In this document: positions 41,774-50,281 of the stretch, piece after piece
Layout of the letters: each line of letters starts with the position of its first letter
How positions within the stretch are numbered: the stretch's first letter is position 1
Source: Umezawaea tangerina
GTDB lineage: Bacteria > Actinomycetota > Actinomycetes > Mycobacteriales > Pseudonocardiaceae
Length of the DNA: 64,000 nucleotides
Assembly (NCBI RefSeq): GCF_003002815.1
Contig: NZ_PVTF01000010.1
Span: 346,032 to 410,031, forward strand
Direction of reading: 5' to 3'
Notes under the pieces: model-generated
What the model was told of the DNA's origin: nothing
The model's input: only the letters and a program-made list of their open reading frames with translations
Databases searched by the model: none
Position numbers and translations under genes: made by a program

Positions 41774-42355
41774 TTGCCCGCCTACCGATTGCTCGTCACC
41801 GGCGCCAGCGGCGCCGGCACCACCACCCTCGGCCGGGTGCTCGCGGCGCGGTGGCACGTGCCCCACGCCGATCTGGACGACTACTTCTGGGTGCCCACCG
41901 ATCCGCCTTTCGCCGAGAAGCGGCCCGAGGGGGAAAGGCTCCGGCTGATGCGGGAGGTGTTCCTCCCGCGTGCCTCCTGGGTGCTGTCCGGATCCCTGAT
42001 GGGCTGGGGCGACTCGCTCATCCCGATGTTCGACGGGGTGGTGCTCCTGACCATCGACCCCGAGGTGCGCATGCGACGGCTGACCAGCCGTGAACATGTG
42101 CTGCAGGGCGAGGCGGTCGGACCGGGCGGTGCGAACGAGGAGGCCTACCGGGCGTTCCTCGACTGGGCGCAGGGCTACGACGACCCGGAGTTCTCCGGCC
42201 GCAACCGGGCGAAGCACGAGCAGTGGCTGACGGCGCAGCCCCACCCGGTGCTGCGCCTGGACAGCGAGACCCCGGTGGAGGAGCTGGCCGACCGCGTCGT
42301 CGAGTGGCTGGCGGCCGTCCCGGCCCGTGCCGGGGGCGACCGCCTGCCCGGTTGA
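41774..42355 (+). CDS. P-loop adenylate-kinase-like NTPase
   Basis: About 193 residues beginning at TTG 41774, preceded by GAAAGGA. The Walker A loop is VTGASGAGTTTLGRVLAARW, of the FlaR/AdK-like small kinase type. LDDYFWVPTDPPF follows, a substrate-binding segment seen in these proteins, and RLTSREH an arginine-bearing lid. The family phosphorylates nucleotides or small metabolites; the target is unknown. A longer frame begins at 41651 but overlaps the AdoMet synthetase start and lacks family similarity there. It ends 13 bp before the convergent HPr-kinase-like gene. Confidence 0.78.
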   Translation: MPAYRLLVTGASGAGTTTLGRVLAARWHVPHADLDDYFWVPTDPPFAEKRPEGERLRLMREVFLPRASWVLSGSLMGWGDSLIPMFDGVVLLTIDPEVRMRRLTSREHVLQGEAVGPGGANEEAYRAFLDWAQGYDDPEFSGRNRAKHEQWLTAQPHPVLRLDSETPVEELADRVVEWLAAVPARAGGDRLPG

Positions 42356-42368
42356 GCCGGACCACTGC

Positions 42369-43520
42369 TCAACCGCCCAGCACGGCGACGAGGTCGGCGG
42401 CCAGCGAGGCGACGTCCTCGGCGTTGCCCATGCTGCAGCGCAGCATGGGCAACCCGCCCAGGTGCTCCAGCACCTCCGACACCGACGGCGGCGGCACGTG
42501 GCGGTCGACCGGCAGCTCCAGCCAGTCCTCGCCGTAGACGTTGTCGTACACCGAGAAGCAGTTGCGGGTGAGGACCTCGCGCGCGTGCTCGGGCGTGGCC
42601 CGCTCGAAGGCGTAGGGCTCGCCGGGGGCGACGCGGGGGAAGATCACCCCGGCCAGCGGCGCGGCGGCCACCACCTCGACGCCGAGGTACCGCTCGACCT
42701 CCCGCGAGCTCATCTTCAGCTTGTCCTCGCCGTGCAGCTGGTCCCAGTCCGAGCCCGCCGCGGGCAGCCCCGCGTGCAGGGCCCAGGAAGCGTGGTCGTC
42801 CACGCCCATGACGTCGAGCGAGCCCTTGTTGATCCCCAGCGGGACCGGGCACGCGGTGACCCGGTACCCGTCGCCCGCGCCGTCGAGGTGCATCCGGTCG
42901 TTGCCCATCCAGCCCGACTCGCGCAGCAGCCGCGCGAGCGCGATGGCGGTCGTGGACTTGCCCGCGCCGGAGTCGCCGATCACCAGGTAGGCGCCGCCGT
43001 CGTAGGTGAACGCCGACGAGTGCAGGATGAACGACCCGTCGGCGATGGCGTAGCGGGTGGCGACGTCCCGGATGACACGGGTGAGCCAGCGGTGCCCCAG
43101 CCTCGACGGCGCCCGCACGAGGGTCAGCCGCGAGCCGGTGCGGACCAGCGCCGACGGCTCGTCGGAGTTGGCGTCCTGCAGTTCGAACACGGTGCCCCCG
43201 GCCAGGTCGTACCGGGGCAGGAAGCGGTTCCTGGTGATCTCGAACTTCCCGCCGCGACCCGCCTTGCTCGCCGCGTCGAGCAGCGCGCGGACCTCGGGCA
43301 GCGGGACGACGCGGTCGTGCACGGCCAGTGCGGGCCCGGTGCCGTCGACCTCCCCGGTCACGTCGAGGACGTCGAACACGCCGCTCGGGTGGAACGTGTC
43401 GGCCAGCAGCACGATCGCCTCCGCGGAGGCCGAGACGACCTCGACCACGCGGCCCCGGACCCGGAGGTACCGGGTCTCGGCCTCGATCGGGGTATCGGGC
43501 AACAACTCGCGCAGATCCAT
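42369..43520 (-). CDS. HPr-kinase-like protein A
   Basis: A 383-residue cytoplasmic protein. The last two thirds match the HprK C-domain: Walker A in VIGDSGAGKSTTAIALAR (about 190), GNDRMHLD, then PLGINKGSL and KLKMSSREVERYLG. The first 150 residues form a beta-rich domain without clear family. True HPr kinases work with HPr of the sugar phosphotransferase system; here three related genes lie among peptide-modifying enzymes, and HprK homologues are known to phosphorylate lasso-peptide precursors (paeninodin type). ATG 43520 has AGGAG in front, which overlaps the stop codon of a small upstream frame. Confidence 0.78.
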   Translation of the reverse strand: MDLRELLPDTPIEAETRYLRVRGRVVEVVSASAEAIVLLADTFHPSGVFDVLDVTGEVDGTGPALAVHDRVVPLPEVRALLDAASKAGRGGKFEITRNRFLPRYDLAGGTVFELQDANSDEPSALVRTGSRLTLVRAPSRLGHRWLTRVIRDVATRYAIADGSFILHSSAFTYDGGAYLVIGDSGAGKSTTAIALARLLRESGWMGNDRMHLDGAGDGYRVTACPVPLGINKGSLDVMGVDDHASWALHAGLPAAGSDWDQLHGEDKLKMSSREVERYLGVEVVAAAPLAGVIFPRVAPGEPYAFERATPEHAREVLTRNCFSVYDNVYGEDWLELPVDRHVPPPSVSEVLEHLGGLPMLRCSMGNAEDVASLAADLVAVLGG

Positions 43521-44037
43521 GATTCTCCTAGAGGAGATCGGACAGGTGGAGAGGAGGCGGTGTGGATACCGAAAGCCTATTCCGGCCGCACTCCGCCCGG
43601 CCGGGAAATTTCGTCTCGCGGAACCGGTCATCCCGTTGGGACGCGGCCCGACGACCGGATGCCGCGTCGCGGAAGCCGGTCGCCGGTGCACCGTCCGGCG
43701 GTGAGGCGGGACCGTTGACCAGCAATTCCGGAGTGCGGGTCGACCAATTCCAGGAGAGGTGCGGAACCCGCCCGGCGATCTTCGGCGCCTTCCGGTCCGG
43801 TTTCGCGCGCTTGATAAACGGCCACATGTCCGCGATAGTTGCCCGAGGAGCCGAATCCCGCTCCCGCCGCCGCCGTGACGACCGGTTGTCCGCTTGTCGG
43901 TCGGACTGTCCCGTGGTCGATTCCCCGGTGTTCCGCACGAATTCGGTCGGACGGTTTTCCGAGCCCGGATCCCGGCCGGACGGTCGCGTCGGGCGGCATT
44001 CGCCCGGTGGCCTTTGCGAACGTTGGAGGGAAGACGA
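43521..44037. other. divergent region between HPr-kinase-like genes A and B
   Basis: About 517 bp, markedly less GC-rich than the flanking genes. It must hold promoters for both kinases. A 99-codon frame on the minus strand (43528-43827) is listed separately; longer plus-strand frames lack a ribosome binding site and have noncoding-like codon use. Confidence 0.45.
43528..43827 (-). CDS. hypothetical 99-residue ORF coupled to HPr-kinase-like A
   Basis: An ATG at 43827 opens a frame beginning MWPFIKRAKPDRK and ending LHLSDLL, whose TAG forms part of the AGGAG ribosome binding site of the kinase gene 7 bp downstream. The first 40 codons have fairly high third-position GC; the rest are less biased. 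There is no convincing ribosome binding site of its own. It could be a leader ORF, a peptide substrate of the kinase or chance. No homologue is recognised. Confidence 0.25.
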   Translation of the reverse strand: MWPFIKRAKPDRKAPKIAGRVPHLSWNWSTRTPELLVNGPASPPDGAPATGFRDAASGRRAASQRDDRFRETKFPGRAECGRNRLSVSTPPPLHLSDLL

Positions 44038-45060
44038 TTGGCCTCGAACGGAACACCTGTCGACTACACGGTTCGCTCGCGTTTCGCCGAGACGGGACTG
44101 CGGTGCCCACCCGCCGTCGCCGAACGCGTGGAGAGCCTGCTGACCCCGTACCTGAGCTTGACCGAGGGGCGTGTCGCGGACGGGGAGTGGCAGGTGGTGT
44201 CCGGTGAGGAGCCCCCCGCGGGCGCGACACCGGAGTCCGTGCGGATGCCGGGCGAGGACGCGGTCGGGTACGCGGTCGACCACGCGAAGCGGACCCTCCA
44301 CCACCTCGCGCCCTGGGACGAGGCCTGGGCGACCCAGGCCCTGCTGCGCGCCACCAGGTCCGCGCACCGCTGCGCCGCGAGCAGGCGGGGAGTGGTGTTC
44401 CTGCACGCCGGACTCGTCGACCTCGACGGGATGGGCGTGCTCCTGGTCGGCGGCAGCTGTTCGGGCAAGACGTCGTTCATCACGGCGAGCGGGCTCAGCG
44501 GCGCGGGCGTGATGGTGTCCAACGACGACGTCGGGCTGGTGAGCGCCCCGGAGACGGGCGGCCTGGTGGGGCACGGGTGGCCCCGGTCGATCTCGATGCG
44601 GCTGGACACCATGCGGCTGCTGTTCGGCGCGGAGCGGTCCGACGCGATCCGGGCCGGGCTGACCCACCCGGCCAACCGGACCCTGTTGAGCCTCAAGGAG
44701 TCCGGTGTCGAGGAGCACGGGACGGCGCTGCTCTACCCGTGGGAGTACACGGAGGTCGTCGGCACCGGGATCCGCCGGTCCGCGACCGTGGACGCGGTCG
44801 TGTACCTGAGCCTCTGCGACGACTCCGGAGGCGGCTTCGAGGTCGTGCCGCCCGGTGAACGGGACGCCGCCTTCGCCGCCCACCAGCTGGACGCGCCCAA
44901 CAAGAACCTGAACCTCTTCGGCTACGCGCGGGACCCGGAGGTCGTGGACGCCACCCGCGCGATGGCGACCCGGTTGCCCACCTACCGGTTCCGGTACCCG
45001 TTCTCGAACGCGTACAAGGAGGTCGGCAGGCTCACGACCTGCCTGCGGCAGGCCGGGTGA
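44038..45060 (+). CDS. HPr-kinase-like protein B
   Basis: About 340 residues from TTG 44038, which follows GGAGGG at 7 bp. The P-loop is LLVGGSCSGKTSFITASG (about 140), followed by the SNDDVGLV acidic segment and GHGWPRSISMRLDT; THPANRTLLSL is shared with protein C (THPANSFPGL). The N-terminal 125 residues are not conserved with protein A. It is divergent from kinase A. The overall pattern is an ATP-binding HprK/PorS-like phosphotransferase without a recognisable HPr partner. A longer frame from 43894 would include noncoding-like sequence. Confidence 0.75.
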   Translation: MASNGTPVDYTVRSRFAETGLRCPPAVAERVESLLTPYLSLTEGRVADGEWQVVSGEEPPAGATPESVRMPGEDAVGYAVDHAKRTLHHLAPWDEAWATQALLRATRSAHRCAASRRGVVFLHAGLVDLDGMGVLLVGGSCSGKTSFITASGLSGAGVMVSNDDVGLVSAPETGGLVGHGWPRSISMRLDTMRLLFGAERSDAIRAGLTHPANRTLLSLKESGVEEHGTALLYPWEYTEVVGTGIRRSATVDAVVYLSLCDDSGGGFEVVPPGERDAAFAAHQLDAPNKNLNLFGYARDPEVVDATRAMATRLPTYRFRYPFSNAYKEVGRLTTCLRQAG

Positions 45061-45338
45061 GCCTGCGCGGGAACAGCCGGGGGACGGTGGAGGGCGCCTC
45101 GGGGGCCGACCGGGAAGCGGTCGCCCCTGTTCCGCCTTGTCCGCCTGGAGCCGGGGGCGCCGCTGTCGCGGGAGCGGTCCCGCGGAGGAACCACGGGGGA
45201 ACAGGTGGGGAACAGCGGGAGACATCGTCGTTCGAGGCGGCGACTGGTCGCCGGTGGGCCGCGCGGAGGCCGGGCCCGGTCACGTGGCCTCGGCGACAGC
45301 CGGTCCACCTCGGTTCGGGACTCGAGAGGATCCATTCC

Positions 45339-45557
45339 ATGACGTGTGCAGGGCAGACCGCGCTCCGGTCGACGTCGACGGCCCGCAAGTCCGACCTCAG
45401 CAGGGCGGTGGTGTTCACCCTCCTGCTCGCGGTCGCCGCGGGGGTCGGTGGTCGCGCCGCCGACGCCGTGGCGGACCTGTCCGGTGGCGGGATGACGGGG
45501 ATGACCTTCGTCGAAGCAGGGACGACGGGCACCAGGGAGGTACCGCTGTGCTGCTGA
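45339..45557 (+). CDS. 72-residue single-pass membrane peptide ending in CC
   Basis: ATG 45339 stands 8 bp after GAGAGGA. The peptide has a basic N-terminus (STARKSDLSR), one hydrophobic segment (AVVFTLLLAVAAGVG, residues 23-37), a Gly-rich stretch and the terminal VPLCC. It lies 278 bp downstream of kinase B in the same direction. No family is recognised; candidates are a small membrane protein that recruits modifying enzymes, or an alternative precursor peptide with a two-cysteine core. The frame can be extended upstream to 45057, but that part looks noncoding. Confidence 0.45.
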   Translation: MTCAGQTALRSTSTARKSDLSRAVVFTLLLAVAAGVGGRAADAVADLSGGGMTGMTFVEAGTTGTREVPLCC

Positions 45558-45681
45558 GGTCCTCCTGACGGCAGGCGGCTCGCGGCGACAGGCCGGGATC
45601 GACCGTCGGCGAGGGGGAGCCGGGTGCGCGGATGTCGGGTGGACGAAGCCGACGAACCTCAGGACGGCACGGCGGTGCGCC

Positions 45682-47046
45682 TCACCACCGGGGCGCACCG
45701 CCCGTGGTGGACGAGCGGTGCGCCCCGCCGGTGAGGCGGCTCCGGTGTCCCATGAGCCGCATGCTCTCCCGGTAGGCCCGCACGGCGCGCTCGCTCTCCC
45801 CGTTCTCCTCCAGCACCTCGGCCAGCTCCGACCAGGCGAACGCCGCCTGCCGGGTGGCCTCGGAGGCCTCGAGCAGCAGTGCGGCGCGCTCGCACGCGGC
45901 CTGGGCGCGCTCGCGGTCGCCGCGGCGCAGGTGGGCGGCCGCCAGCACGAGGTGCGCCCGAGCGCTCTCCAGGCGGTGCTCCGTGCCGAGGACCTCCAAC
46001 GCCCGTTCGGCGTGCAGGACGGCGTCCTCGCTGTCGCCCAGCATCACGTTCGCGCGGGCGAGCGCGGTCTCGGCGTGCGCGACGTCGGTGGTGCTGCCCA
46101 GCTCGGTCAGCACGCTGACGCTCTGCTCCAGCAGTGATCTCGCCGTCGCCGTCTGGGCGTCGTCCGGGTCGGACTGGAGCAGGACGGCCGCGTAGGCGTT
46201 GCGGATGCGGGCCAGGGCGCGCTCGTCGTCGCCCTCGGAGTAGATCGCCACCGCCTTGGTGATCAGCGACAGCGCCTCGCCCGACCGGCCCTGGCGGTGC
46301 AGGACCACACTGGCGTTCCAGTACGCGGCGCCCAGCGCCTTGCGGTCGCTGATGAGCTGTGCCTGGTCGACCGCCCGCGAGGCCAGGTACCCGGCCCGGT
46401 TCAGGTCGCCGCGCTCGGCGTAGATGCCGATCAGGGTGGAGAGCAGCTCGACGGACGCGGTGGTCGGCGGCAGGTCCAGCGCCTCGATCTCGGCGACGGT
46501 GCCCTCGGCGACCTCGATCGCGTGCGAGAGGTCGCCCAGTTCGCGGTAGCAGCGGCACAGCGACATCACCAGCGCCAGGCGCTGGGGGAGTTCCGGCTCC
46601 GCGGTGAGCGTCCGCCGCCGCAGCTCCTCCAGCCGGGTCGTGGCCTCTTCCAGCCGACCCTCGTGCTCGTGGCACTGGGCGACCCCCAGGCTCGCGGAGA
46701 TCCACAGGGACCGGTGCTCGGTCGGCGACAGCTTCTCCAGCACCTGTTCGAAGCCGGTCAACGCCGTGGCGGCGTCACCGTTGCGCAGGGTCAGCTCGGC
46801 GTAGCGGAGCTCGACCTCGAGCGCTCCCGTGTCCGGCTTGTCGACACCGTCGACCAGGTACGCGGGTGTGCAGCCGAGCCGTTCGGCCAGCTGGGCGAGC
46901 ACTTCCCCGGACGGCAGGCGCTTGCCCGCCTCCAGCAGCGAGATGTAGCTGGCGGAGAGGTCCGGCTGGGCCAGCGCCTCCTGGGACAGCCCCGCGGCTC
47001 GGCGCAGGCGCCGGATCCGGGAGCCGACCGACTCGGTTGTCGACAT
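45682..47046 (-). CDS. XRE-family regulator with TPR peptide-sensor domain
   Basis: A 454-residue regulator. Residues 8-60 are a Cro/C1-type HTH (GSRIRRLRRAAGLSQEALAQPDLSASYISLLEAGKR). The remainder is a superhelix of about ten tetratricopeptide repeats (for example AEVAEGTVAEIEAL, NRAGYLASRAVDQA, AVRAYRESMRLMGH). HTH plus TPR is the layout of peptide-sensing regulators such as PlcR/Rap types, although many actinomycete members have unknown ligands. ATG 47046 follows GGAGGTG. Its promoter shares sequence with the promoters at 54.5 and 61.55 kb, so it probably governs the peptide operons and possibly itself. Confidence 0.88.
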   Translation of the reverse strand: MSTTESVGSRIRRLRRAAGLSQEALAQPDLSASYISLLEAGKRLPSGEVLAQLAERLGCTPAYLVDGVDKPDTGALEVELRYAELTLRNGDAATALTGFEQVLEKLSPTEHRSLWISASLGVAQCHEHEGRLEEATTRLEELRRRTLTAEPELPQRLALVMSLCRCYRELGDLSHAIEVAEGTVAEIEALDLPPTTASVELLSTLIGIYAERGDLNRAGYLASRAVDQAQLISDRKALGAAYWNASVVLHRQGRSGEALSLITKAVAIYSEGDDERALARIRNAYAAVLLQSDPDDAQTATARSLLEQSVSVLTELGSTTDVAHAETALARANVMLGDSEDAVLHAERALEVLGTEHRLESARAHLVLAAAHLRRGDRERAQAACERAALLLEASEATRQAAFAWSELAEVLEENGESERAVRAYRESMRLMGHRSRLTGGAHRSSTTGGAPRW

Positions 47047-47147
47047 GGGGCGCACCTCCGTGTTCGGGCCACCGGACACGGGCACGCCGACTCTTCCGCT
47101 GCGTCCAGGGCAATCGTGAGCGAGGAGGGTCGACTCCCCGCTCCACC

Positions 47148-47176
47148 AATTGTGACTGGAGTTCTCCCACTGTCAA
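47148..47176 (-). promoter_or_regulatory. promoter of the XRE-TPR regulator gene
   Basis: On the minus strand TTGACA (47171-47176) and ACAATT (47148-47153) are 17 bp apart. The spacer ends with AGTC, so the -10 region reads AGTCACAATT, close to AGTCACGATT at the methyltransferase promoter (54524-54534). TGACTGG occurs at 47153-47159 and again at 47185-47191, which could be half sites for autoregulation. Confidence 0.6.
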
Positions 47177-47220
47177 CTCTGGACTTGACTGGTGTGATGA
47201 CACCGTCGCTGACAAGTCGG

Positions 47221-48300
47221 TCAACCTTGGTCCGCCACGGCGTCCAGGAGTGCGGCGGTGGCCTCCCCGAGGTGGTGCATGTCCTGGGTCAGCCGGTAGC
47301 AGGGGACGGAGCGGATCAGCTCGGCGGTGATCCCGGCCCGGCGGTCGAGCCGGGTGTCGGGGTACCAGTCGGCGAGGAACGGGTCGTAGGACAGGGCGGC
47401 GGGCTCGGAGTTGGCGGCGAGGGCCTCCGCGGCCTCCTCGGGGGACAGCCGCCGGACCACCGGGGCGGTGATTGAGGAGCTGAAGGCCGGGAAGACGACC
47501 GCGTCCAGTCCGCCCGAGGCCAGCAGCCGCCCGCCGGTGACCTCGGCGAGCTCCTGGCAGCGCACCCAGACCATGGGGGCGACGGTGTCCTCCTGCCCGA
47601 CGTGGACCTGGCGCTCGTGCGCGCGGTGCAGTCCGGGGAAGCTGTTCGCCGGGTGGGTGGCGCTGCCCAGCAGGCCGCGCAGCGCGGGCCACCGCCGTGC
47701 CAGCGCGAGCAGGGAGTCGGTGCGCACGTTGACGCTGCGCGGGAAGCCGAGCCCGCGCAGTCCCCGGCCGTCGTCGTCGGTGACGACCAGGTCGTCGTTG
47801 GAGACGAAGTCCGCGCCGGCGTGGAGCAGCGCGCTCATGATGCTCGACGTCTTGCCCGACCTCTTGCCGCCGACGAAGGCGATGCCGCGGCCCCCGGCGT
47901 GGACGAGCCCGCCGTGCAGGAACAGCTCGCCGTCGGCGAAGTGCTCCCAGCGCAGCAGGTTGCGGACGCAGCGCAGGAGCTGCTGGGTCCGCCACGGGGA
48001 GGGCTCGCCGCACACGGCGATGGTTCGGCTGGCCCGGTGGGCCCACAGCACCCGGTCCGGCTCGTAGGGGGAGGTGTAGGCGACCCGCGTCCAGCCAGGA
48101 CCGTCCGGGGGCTCGGCGAGGGCGAGCACGCCCGGCCGCGGCCGGTGCTCACCGCTGTCTGCGGGACGGGTGGTGAAGAACGGCTCCGCGAGCCGCAGGA
48201 GGTCGGCGAGGGTCGCCTCGTCGCACGTCACGTCCACGTGGTGCCGACCGCTCGACGTGGAGACGACGTGGGTGCTCGGGGCCGAGAAGAGGATCGTCAT
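47221..48300 (-). CDS. HPr-kinase-like protein C
   Basis: A 359-residue protein with the P-loop FVGGKRSGKTSSIMSALL (about 143), SNDDLVVTDDD, LGFPRSVNVRTDSLL and THPANSF, all shared with protein B at similar spacing. It is the last gene of the eight-gene minus-strand operon; its ATG overlaps the stop of the degenerate APH gene (ATGA). As with A and B, the substrate is probably a cluster-encoded peptide or metabolite, which is inference from context. No HPr gene is present in the window. Confidence 0.76.
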   Translation of the reverse strand: MTILFSAPSTHVVSTSSGRHHVDVTCDEATLADLLRLAEPFFTTRPADSGEHRPRPGVLALAEPPDGPGWTRVAYTSPYEPDRVLWAHRASRTIAVCGEPSPWRTQQLLRCVRNLLRWEHFADGELFLHGGLVHAGGRGIAFVGGKRSGKTSSIMSALLHAGADFVSNDDLVVTDDDGRGLRGLGFPRSVNVRTDSLLALARRWPALRGLLGSATHPANSFPGLHRAHERQVHVGQEDTVAPMVWVRCQELAEVTGGRLLASGGLDAVVFPAFSSSITAPVVRRLSPEEAAEALAANSEPAALSYDPFLADWYPDTRLDRRAGITAELIRSVPCYRLTQDMHHLGEATAALLDAVADQG

Positions 48301-49226
48301 GACGCCATGTCCTTCGCTGACGCGTGCGGCAGGTCGACCGCTGCCAGGTGCCGGTCGAAGAGTTCGAGCAGCGGGGTCGTGCGGCCCCAGGGCACCACCG
48401 CGTGCAGCGGCTCGGGGGCGAAGCGCTCGGCGTACGCGAGGACCACGTAGGCGTGGAAGGCCGCGTACAGGTGCAGGAGCCACCAGGGCGCGCCGCTGCG
48501 CCGGGCCAGCACCGCCTCGCCGTCGGAGCCCGCCCAGTGCAGCAGGGACTGCCCGTAGGCGGCGGTGGGGTCACCTCCCCAGAGCACCGGGAGGTTGACG
48601 TTCACCAGCCCGTCGGGGCCGATGACGAAGTTGCGGTTGTTGACGTCCGCGGCCACCAGCCGCGGCGTGGGCACGAGGGCGTCCAGCAGCGGCGCGGCCT
48701 CCGCCAGGACGGCCTCCAGCCCGGTGTGGCGGGAGATGGCCAGGCCGGGTGCCTTGCGGCGCTGTTCCGCGAGGTAGTCCGCCAGGAACGACGACCAGGT
48801 CGGCCACGGTGCCCGCAGGTCCCCGGAGAGCTTGCCGAAGCCGGCCACCGGGACCGCGGCGACCTCGTCCAGCAGGTCGGCGAACTGCTCGGCCCATCCC
48901 GCGACCGGCTCCGCCGCGCCGAGGACGTCGGCCAGCACGCGCCCTTCGACGTACTCGGCCAGCACGTAGTGCGTGCCGTCGGAGTTGCGCAGCAGGTCGA
49001 GCACCGGCCGCACCCGGCGGTTCCCGCGCTCGGCCAGGATCCGCCGGACCGCGCGTTCGGCGGCAGGCTGGCTGGAGCCGTCGAGCAGGTGCTTCACCGC
49101 GTAGCGGCGTCCGTCCTCGGCGCGCACCCGCCACACCCGGCTGTTGGACGTGGAGACCAGGACCGGGTCCGCGGTCGTGCCCAGCCGCTTGCCGACCCAG
49201 CTGGTGAGCCTGGTGGGCGGTGTCAT
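48297..49226 (-). CDS. degenerate APH-fold protein
   Basis: About 309 residues with an APH/choline-kinase-like fold: an N-lobe with YAVKHLLDG (Lys in place), YVLAEYVEGRVL in the hinge, and LVAADVNNRNFVIG where the catalytic HGDxxxxN should be. The His and Gly are replaced (AADVNNRN keeps Asp and the second Asn), and the DFD/DWD metal loop reads VNVNLPVLWGGDPT. Activity is therefore doubtful; it may be a pseudokinase partner of the true APH-type kinase in the same operon (52120-53163). Start and stop both overlap neighbouring genes by 4 bp. Confidence 0.72.
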   Translation of the reverse strand: MTPPTRLTSWVGKRLGTTADPVLVSTSNSRVWRVRAEDGRRYAVKHLLDGSSQPAAERAVRRILAERGNRRVRPVLDLLRNSDGTHYVLAEYVEGRVLADVLGAAEPVAGWAEQFADLLDEVAAVPVAGFGKLSGDLRAPWPTWSSFLADYLAEQRRKAPGLAISRHTGLEAVLAEAAPLLDALVPTPRLVAADVNNRNFVIGPDGLVNVNLPVLWGGDPTAAYGQSLLHWAGSDGEAVLARRSGAPWWLLHLYAAFHAYVVLAYAERFAPEPLHAVVPWGRTTPLLELFDRHLAAVDLPHASAKDMAS

Positions 49227-50281
49227 CCCGACCTCCTGCTCCGGCTGGACACCAAGGAGAACTCCGGCCTGCCCCGACCCGGCACGGGCGCGCTGACCTC
49301 CGCCACGGCGCCGATCGGCAGGGTCAGCACGGGGTCGGTGTGCCCGAACTCGCAGTCGGCCACCACCGGGCCCGAGACCCGCCGCGCCAACGGTTCCAGC
49401 AGGCGGCGGCCCAGCCCCGGCGGCCACTCGTGCCGGTGGTCCTGGGCGAAGCGGCCGACGAGCAGCGCCGCGGCGCCGTCGAGCAGACCGCTGTCCGCCA
49501 GGACCTCCACCGCGTCGCGCAGGTCGGTCTCCGAGGCGGAGTCGGACTCCTCCAGGCAGACCACGTGGCCGTCCCACCCGATGCCCGCGTGCAGGCCCGC
49601 CCGCAGGTCGTCGGCGAGGGTCGCGATGTTCGCGGCCACGAGCGGGCCGGTGGCCAGGCCGGGGGACCACACGGCGCGGATGGCCTTGCCGACCGCGCGC
49701 GGCCGGTCGTCCTGGGTGTCCCAGAACAGCGTCTCCACCACGATGTCGTCGGTGGACGGCAGCACGCCGCCACCGCCGGGGCCGGACAGCTGCTCCCAGA
49801 AGGACCTCCAGGTGAAGTCGGCCGTGCCGCCGTGCTCGCCGAACTGGGGCAGCACGGCCGGTCCGTAGTAGGTCGTCCAGCCGAGGCGGTGGTAGAGCCA
49901 CAGCAGCAACGAGGTCGTGTCGCTGTAGCCGACCACCGACGTGGGCGAGCCCGCGAGCGCGGCCGGGTCGAGGTGCGGCAGGAGGTCCCTGGTCCCGACG
50001 CCGCCCACGGTGGAGACCACCGCCCGCACCGCGGGGTCCAGGATCGCGGCGGTGAGGTGCGCGGCCCGCACCTCCGCGGGGCCCGCGGTGCTCCCGGTGT
50101 CCAGCAGGGCGGTCGGGTCCGTGCGCGGGATCAGCCCCCGGCGGCCCAGCTCGCGTTCCGCGCGGGCCAGCCTGCGCGGGCAGCGGGCCGCCAGCGGGCC
50201 GGACAGGGAGAGCAGCGCGACCTCGTCGCCCGTGCGCAGCCGGGGCGGCGTCACGACGTCACGACGGGGCCGGGCGGTCAC
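49223..50281 (-). CDS. LD-carboxypeptidase/MccF-like S66 peptidase
   Basis: About 352 residues of peptidase family S66. The nucleophile is the Ser of VVGYSDTTSLL (about 120); the Glu of VVCLEESDS and the His of CEFGHTDPVLTLPIG complete the Ser-Glu-His triad. The family includes cytoplasmic LD-carboxypeptidases of peptidoglycan recycling and MccF, which gives immunity to microcin C by cutting the amide bond to its nucleotide warhead. Location beside an AsnRS-like gene within a peptide cluster favours the MccF-like role (inference). GTG 50281 overlaps the previous stop codon (GTGA). Confidence 0.85.
   Translation of the reverse strand: MTARPRRDVVTPPRLRTGDEVALLSLSGPLAARCPRRLARAERELGRRGLIPRTDPTALLDTGSTAGPAEVRAAHLTAAILDPAVRAVVSTVGGVGTRDLLPHLDPAALAGSPTSVVGYSDTTSLLLWLYHRLGWTTYYGPAVLPQFGEHGGTADFTWRSFWEQLSGPGGGGVLPSTDDIVVETLFWDTQDDRPRAVGKAIRAVWSPGLATGPLVAANIATLADDLRAGLHAGIGWDGHVVCLEESDSASETDLRDAVEVLADSGLLDGAAALLVGRFAQDHRHEWPPGLGRRLLEPLARRVSGPVVADCEFGHTDPVLTLPIGAVAEVSAPVPGRGRPEFSLVSSRSRRSG

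Noticed and set aside
43562..44143. 193-codon plus-strand frame between the divergent kinases
   Set aside because: No ribosome binding site, Arg/Ser-rich sequence without family similarity, and it overlaps kinase B in another frame.
45057..45338. Upstream in-frame extension of the 72-residue peptide (GTG 45057 overlapping the kinase stop)
   Set aside because: The added 94 codons look noncoding and the internal ATG has its own ribosome binding site.
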